Part shown: positions 59,346 through 64,000 of the stretch, in pieces
How positions within the stretch are numbered: position 1 is the stretch's first letter
How the letters are laid out: the number at the start of each line of letters is the position of its first letter
NCBI RefSeq assembly: GCF_000003815.2
Contig: NC_049985.1
Span: forward strand, 1,628,258-1,692,257
Length of the DNA: 64,000 bases
Direction: 5' to 3'
DNA from: Branchiostoma floridae
Taxonomy: Eukaryota > Chordata > Leptocardii > Amphioxiformes > Branchiostomatidae
Notes under the pieces: generated by a model
What the model saw: the letters and a program-made list of their open reading frames with translations, nothing else
What the model was told of the DNA's origin: nothing
The model's database searches: none
Position numbers and translations under genes: made by a program

Positions 59346-60871
59346 ATATCATGGAGATGTGAAGCGTAAGTATAATTATTAGGAGTTGAGGTACATTTAA
59401 CGGTAATGCTTAACAGGTATGGATGTCTCACATACTGTACTGCTGATTTGAGTGACATGGTGATAAAAATGCCATTAGGTCCTCTCATCTTAGATGGGTT
59501 GGGTGTCAGAAGTTTTATGGGCAATACAGATGTTCTGATTTCGTTACGATAAGGGACAGTTGTTAGTTGTCTCTTTCGTATCCAATGGTACTTGTTTTTT
59601 AGCAGACGGGGTTGGCACCAAGTATTCATCTTACAGTTGGTGTAGGGCTGTCAGAGGAAAGTGTGCATCTCGTTTTTGTACCGTGTGAACAGCTGATGTT
59701 ATGACATATTGGAGGAAAATCAAATCACCATCTGACTAAAGTTGGCCACATCCCTTCTTCTTTCTGAGTTTCCCAACTTCCTCCCACCACACCGCTCTGA
59801 GGCACATAGTCGAACCTCAATAATGCTGACAACCTTAGACAGTTTAAATGCCAAACATCAAGCTTAAGGAACACCACGCTACCATATGCCGTCGACCTCT
59901 TAAACGCACATTACACAATTAAGTGTCACATTTTAATAATTACTAATCAGATGGATATCCTCTGTGTCTTTAAATAAATACACCACTACTTTCCCATAAC
60001 ATTTATAACCATTACTCTCAAATACAACCGACTATAAACATACATACCATCCACAAAAAAGCAATAAATATTTCATGGGGGTATGAGGTCCCCGAACTCT
60101 AGTTCTGGTGTAAATTCTTCGTGTAACTGTGAATCAGCAAACAGAAAAAAATATATCTGGCTTACCTGTGAACAAGAAGACATCAGTAATTAACGTTGGA
60201 GCTGCGACTGATTAGTTTCTGTTATTTTAGGCCAAATCAATTCTATATCTGTTTTGCATGTTTGGGTGTGGCACTGTGGAGAAGGGAAGGAAATAGAGTC
60301 CCTGCATGTACACGACAGGTGTATATCACTTGCAATGACCACCTACAAATATAACGTATTCTAATCCACAGATGCACTGGCTGCGTCATTTCCTTTGGCG
60401 ATTTAGACTCTATTAGAGTCAACGATTTCCTCACGAACACCTTAGACAACTTTTCACCTTGTTTTCCCCTCGGTCTGCGTGGGTCGTGTTGTGATGTTGT
60501 TTTGTTGTGATCACTATAATTAGGATTTTCAGGATCTTTAGCATGTACACAGGCCTTATTGATAGGAAGGATCCGTCTGATTTTTGAAACGCAAGTTAAT
60601 CATTGTTTATAATATGTAACGTAGGGTGGTTCATGATCATTTGTACTTGGTAGAGCTGAAATAAATTCGTCATTGACTTTTTTCAATGATAGACCACGAG
60701 TGGCAATTGCCAAAGATTAACAAAAGTTTCATCCCCTAGCTGTGCTTGACAAGTTGTAATATGTCTTATGAGGAAAATCGTTTCAATTTTTCACCGATGT
60801 AATGATACCATATTTCCGAATGTATTACGGTATATTATATAGTATATTATATATCATATTATATGTAGGAG
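59346..60871. other. upstream region of the LRR-Ig gene
   Basis: No exon is supported. The segment at ~60180-60240 (GGAGCTGCGACTGATTAGTTTC) resembles 56026-56070, suggesting the two ends of a duplicated module. AT-rich (TATATTATATAG) DNA immediately precedes the ATG and ends in a possible acceptor, TATGTAG|GAGATG. Confidence 0.4.
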
Positions 60872-63340
60872 ATGGCAAACAAGCGGAAGACTCTTCTGGT
60901 TCTCCTACTCATCGTGTTGAGGGAAGCCGGACCGACCGCAGCCTGCAGCAGCAGCTGTCCGTCGGACTGTGACTGTTACTACAAGCGTCTCAGGAGTGTT
61001 CCTCAGGACCTGCCTGCAAACATCACTAGGCTGGACTTGGACCTTAATTCCATCAAACGCTTAAGTCAGTCTGACTTCTCAAAGTACACCAAGCTGAGAG
61101 AGTTAAATATTACGCGCAATCCGATTTCCATAGTTAACGAGCAGACGTTCTCAAACCTGACCGAGCTCGAAAAGCTGGACCTGTCAGCTAACAAGTTCAC
61201 TTATATTCAGCCTAGTACATTTTCAGGTCTATCACAGCTTAAAGAGCTCAAACTGTTCATTGGCGAGGTAAGTAAAATTGACCCTGGTACATTCTCGAAT
61301 CTACCGAAGCTCAGGATGCTGGACCTACATACCAACCTAATAGCTGACATTAAGGCTGGTACATTCTCAGATTTGCCTGAACTCACAATTTTGCTCCTGT
61401 CCGCTAATAAAATACGTGACATTCAATTGGGGGCATTCTCAAACCTACCCAGGCTCGATCAAATAAACCTAAATCAAAACCTCTTAACTACCATTCATCC
61501 TGGTACTTTCTCAGATTTGCCCAAGCTTACGTCTTTAGGACTTGATAAAAACCCCTGGCACTGTGACTGTAGAATTGCAAATTTCACGAAAACGATTACA
61601 GCCCAACATCCCAACATCCCAACATCAACCTTTGAAAAACAGGCGATCAAAAACCAAATCATTTGTGAAACACCAAGCGACCACCATGGAAAACCATTTG
61701 GCAATATAAACCCCGTAGATCTAATCTGTAAAAAAACACCAAAGATTGTGATATTTGAAAACAGCAAAGGCGACAGACTGGTGCAGGGGGGAACTCTCCA
61801 TTTGGTTTGCGAAGCTTCAGGTACCCCTGTACCAGACATCACAGTCACCCTCCCATCTGGACTGAATGCTACTGTTGAGTCAGGAGGGAGAGTGACTGTG
61901 GGAGTGAATGGCACCATCACTATAAGAGATGTTACTGCAGCAGATGCTGGTCAGTACATCTGCACTGCAACAAATCCTGTCGGCTCTACATCTGACAAAC
62001 TGTTTGTTGAGGTAGAAACCCCAACATCGGTCATGCCAGTCGTATCCACTGGCTCAGTATCCGCTGGCCTAGTGGAGACCACTGATGCCATGGCTTTGAC
62101 ATCTGTCGCACAGTCTGACAGTATGATGTTCAAAAAGCCAACGATTGTGAGGTTTAAGACAAGTGATAACACACTAGCACAGGGGGAGGCTCTGTATTTG
62201 GTCTGTGAAGCTTCAGGAATTCCTCTTCCTAATATCCTTGTCACTCTCCCATCTGGACTGATTGCAAGTGCTGAGTCAGGAGGGAGAGTGACTGTGGAGG
62301 TGAATGGTACCATCACCATAACTAATAATGTCACTGCAGCAGATGCTGGCCGGTACATTTGCATTGCAACAAACCCTGAGGGTTCGGCGTCAGCCACAGT
62401 GTTTGTTGTTGTCCAAACCGCCACATCTGATTCGCTCCCTTTCAATGTTTCATCTCTAGTGTCAACTTCACCTCCAATTGGCCATTCAGAAGGCAATCCA
62501 ACAAATTTTCCTCTAGATCTGCCCCTTGCTATTGGTCTTGGTACTTTTGGTGGACTTGTAGTGATTTCTAGCCTTGCCTTTGCATTTTGGTGGACGCAAA
62601 GGAAGAAAAATGCCCCTGTAATCTCAGCTCCATCAATTGATCCCTCCACGGACGACATGGTTAACAAGTCTCTCAATACCTCGGGAGGTCAGGGTAGATC
62701 CTTAAACCCAGAGATAACCAGCAGTGATGCAGGCACAAACGAACAAGCCGACATGCCTGAGAACGCATATGAGGACCCCGAATCTCTCCTAGCCACTGCA
62801 GGTTCTCTTAGAAGTGATGTAGTTGCAAACGAAAAGGCCGACATTCCTGAAAATGTGTATGATGTTCCAAAATCTGTCATAGCCATCGTTAGCCGTGATG
62901 GACGTGATGTAGGTTCAAAAGAAGAATCAGTGTGTGCATCAAAAGCTGCGTCGGCCCAAAAGCCAATGACAGTCCATGAGCTAGTAAACATCGTGTATGG
63001 GAAGGGTGAGTCTGGCCATGACTATGAGGATATGAAGCCCATTTCTATGCATAAAAAAGAAGCAGAAGCTGATACTTCTCACTACATTGGTCCTGATGGC
63101 CACGAGAAAGCATCAGCTGCTACTTCTCATTCCAGCTATGAGAACAAGGAAACAGTACGAGATACTTCTCATGTAACCTGTGAGAATACCGAAAAGGAAG
63201 AAGCAATTCCTTATTATTCTGCTCAGATTCATTATCAGAGTAAAGATGATGAAGCAGAGTCTGCTGCATCTCAATCTGATAGAGCGAAACCAGAGTCTCC
63301 GGCTATCATTTACGAAAAAGACGAATCATCTGCATCTTAA
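60872..63340 (+). CDS. LRR-Ig transmembrane receptor (LRRIG family), single exon, 822 aa
   Basis: Cell-surface receptor of the type expanded in amphioxus. Signal peptide 1-~25 (LLVLLLIVL), LRRNT ~26-50 (CPSDCDCYY), about seven LRRs ~51-228, LRRCT ~228-287 (NPWHCDCRI), Ig1 ~290-382 (C313, C364; DAGQYICTATNP), a Thr/Ser linker, Ig2 ~422-516 (C445, C497), a transmembrane helix ~551-574 followed by TQRKK, and a ~245-aa cytoplasmic tail. The two Ig domains are very similar, implying recent duplication. Tail tyrosines sit in SH2-docking contexts: YEDP 633, YDVP 663, YGKG 709, YEDM 718 (PI3K type), YENK 756 (Grb2 type) and others, suggesting kinase signalling. No ITIM or TIR domain is evident. The first ATG of the ORF is used. 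The tail repeat pattern continues out of frame after the stop. Confidence 0.9.
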   Translation: MANKRKTLLVLLLIVLREAGPTAACSSSCPSDCDCYYKRLRSVPQDLPANITRLDLDLNSIKRLSQSDFSKYTKLRELNITRNPISIVNEQTFSNLTELEKLDLSANKFTYIQPSTFSGLSQLKELKLFIGEVSKIDPGTFSNLPKLRMLDLHTNLIADIKAGTFSDLPELTILLLSANKIRDIQLGAFSNLPRLDQINLNQNLLTTIHPGTFSDLPKLTSLGLDKNPWHCDCRIANFTKTITAQHPNIPTSTFEKQAIKNQIICETPSDHHGKPFGNINPVDLICKKTPKIVIFENSKGDRLVQGGTLHLVCEASGTPVPDITVTLPSGLNATVESGGRVTVGVNGTITIRDVTAADAGQYICTATNPVGSTSDKLFVEVETPTSVMPVVSTGSVSAGLVETTDAMALTSVAQSDSMMFKKPTIVRFKTSDNTLAQGEALYLVCEASGIPLPNILVTLPSGLIASAESGGRVTVEVNGTITITNNVTAADAGRYICIATNPEGSASATVFVVVQTATSDSLPFNVSSLVSTSPPIGHSEGNPTNFPLDLPLAIGLGTFGGLVVISSLAFAFWWTQRKKNAPVISAPSIDPSTDDMVNKSLNTSGGQGRSLNPEITSSDAGTNEQADMPENAYEDPESLLATAGSLRSDVVANEKADIPENVYDVPKSVIAIVSRDGRDVGSKEESVCASKAASAQKPMTVHELVNIVYGKGESGHDYEDMKPISMHKKEAEADTSHYIGPDGHEKASAATSHSSYENKETVRDTSHVTCENTEKEEAIPYYSAQIHYQSKDDEAESAASQSDRAKPESPAIIYEKDESSAS

Positions 63341-63580
63341 TCTAAAAAAAACAGAGTCTCTGGCTTCTCAAATCATTTACGGAAATGGCGACCAGAAAGT
63401 AGAATCCTCTGCACCTCAATCAATCGACGAGAATAAGATGAGAAAACAGAATCTCAGGCTTCTCAGAATATTTCTGAGTCAGGTGACGAGAAAGCAGCAG
63501 ATGCTGCTTCTTGTTTGATCTATGAGAAAAATGAATTAGGACAAAAAGACCCTTGGGGCCATTACGGTTCTTTGAAATAT
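63341..63580 (+). pseudogene. frameshifted remnant of the receptor tail
   Basis: After the stop, an A8 run shifts the frame and the tail-like text resumes (KTESLASQIIYGNGDQK, then VESSAPQSIDENK). It then shifts again to EKTESQASQNISESGDEK and CLIYEKNELG. These repeat the ESxAS...IIYEKDES pattern of the annotated C-terminus. Two frameshifts and one stop separate it from the ORF. Confidence 0.7.
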
Positions 63581-63609
63581 GTGTGTGTGTGTGTGTGTGT
63601 ACATGTGTA

Positions 63610-63648
<39 letters not shown>

Positions 63649-63735
63649 AGCTGCGTGTGTGTGCATTTATGTGTATGTGTGTGTGAGTGTGCATTTGTGT
63701 CTGTGTGTGTATGTGTGTGTGTGTGTGTGTGTGTG

Positions 63736-63771
<36 letters not shown>

Positions 63772-63823
63772 TGTTTAGCTGTGTGTGTGTGTGTATTTTT
63801 GTGTGTGGTGTGTGTGTATGGTT

Positions 63824-63864
<41 letters not shown>

Positions 63865-63940
63865 ATGCGTGTACCTGCGTGTTCGTTCGTGTGTTTTCCT
63901 GCATGCACGCGCTTGTGTGCATGTACTTCAATACGAATGT
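63580..63940. repeat. (GT)n microsatellite
   Basis: A long interrupted (GT)n tract with TTTAGCTG and GCATTTGTG interruptions, directly after the receptor tail remnant. ORFs on both strands here are repeat artefacts. Confidence 0.97.
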
Positions 63941-64000
63941 CCAAGGAAATATATATGTGTGCTCATGTAAGGTGACCCCAACCCTTCGCGTCCTGAGCGA

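Noticed and set aside
63420-63975. His/Thr-rich and Cys/Val-rich ORFs of up to 174 aa
   Set aside because: Produced by the (GT)n microsatellite on both strands.

Overview
The window reads as a eukaryotic, almost certainly cephalochordate (amphioxus, Branchiostoma-like) nuclear locus. Genes have vertebrate-like content and many short exons with GT-AG (and two AT-AC) introns. There are tRNA-headed SINEs, many small terminal-inverted-repeat elements, and minisatellites built from exon-intron boundaries, a feature I recall being described for amphioxus genes. The species call is inference from content, not a database match.
Layout: (1) 2400-27369, + strand: a diaphanous-related formin (DIAPH/mDia). 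All exons from the FH3/DID region to the C-terminus are here and the extreme N-terminus is missing; the 23 exons I assembled sum to 3042 nt, an exact multiple of three. (2) 27370-33526: downstream DNA with a hAT element carrying a SINE, an array of helically phased short palindromes, and an inverted-repeat element. (3) 33527-39498, - strand: an ANKRD46-like ankyrin/tail-anchor protein, 7 exons, 232 aa. (4) 39737-47942, + strand: an F-box/LRR protein, 12 exons, 818 aa, starting head to head with ANKRD46 across only 238 bp. (5) 48916-51208, - strand: an RFXAP-like protein, 3 exons, 198 aa, convergent with the F-box gene. (6) 51209-60871: repeat-rich DNA with a diverged ~230-bp tandem array and duplicated promoter-like modules. 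(7) 60872-63340, + strand: a single-exon LRR-Ig transmembrane receptor with a tyrosine-rich tail. Its reading frame appears to continue, broken, into a GT microsatellite at the window end.
Most unusual features: (a) serial tandem duplication of splice-junction segments (donor or acceptor plus tens of bases of exon) in three different genes, giving arrays of decoy splice sites; (b) two perfect-consensus AT-AC U12-type introns in the one formin gene; (c) two ANKRD46 introns that appear to consist almost wholly of antisense SINE sequence, with the donor formed by the SINE tail; (d) an eleven-unit palindrome array whose spacings (21, 31-32, 42-43 bp) are multiples of the DNA helical repeat; (e) an LRR-Ig receptor with SH2-docking motifs and a decayed C-terminal extension.
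The genes do not form one pathway. The formin is a Rho-effector actin nucleator, ANKRD46 a membrane-anchored ankyrin protein, the F-box protein a probable SCF ubiquitin-ligase substrate receptor, RFXAP a transcription-complex subunit, and the LRR-Ig protein a cell-surface receptor.
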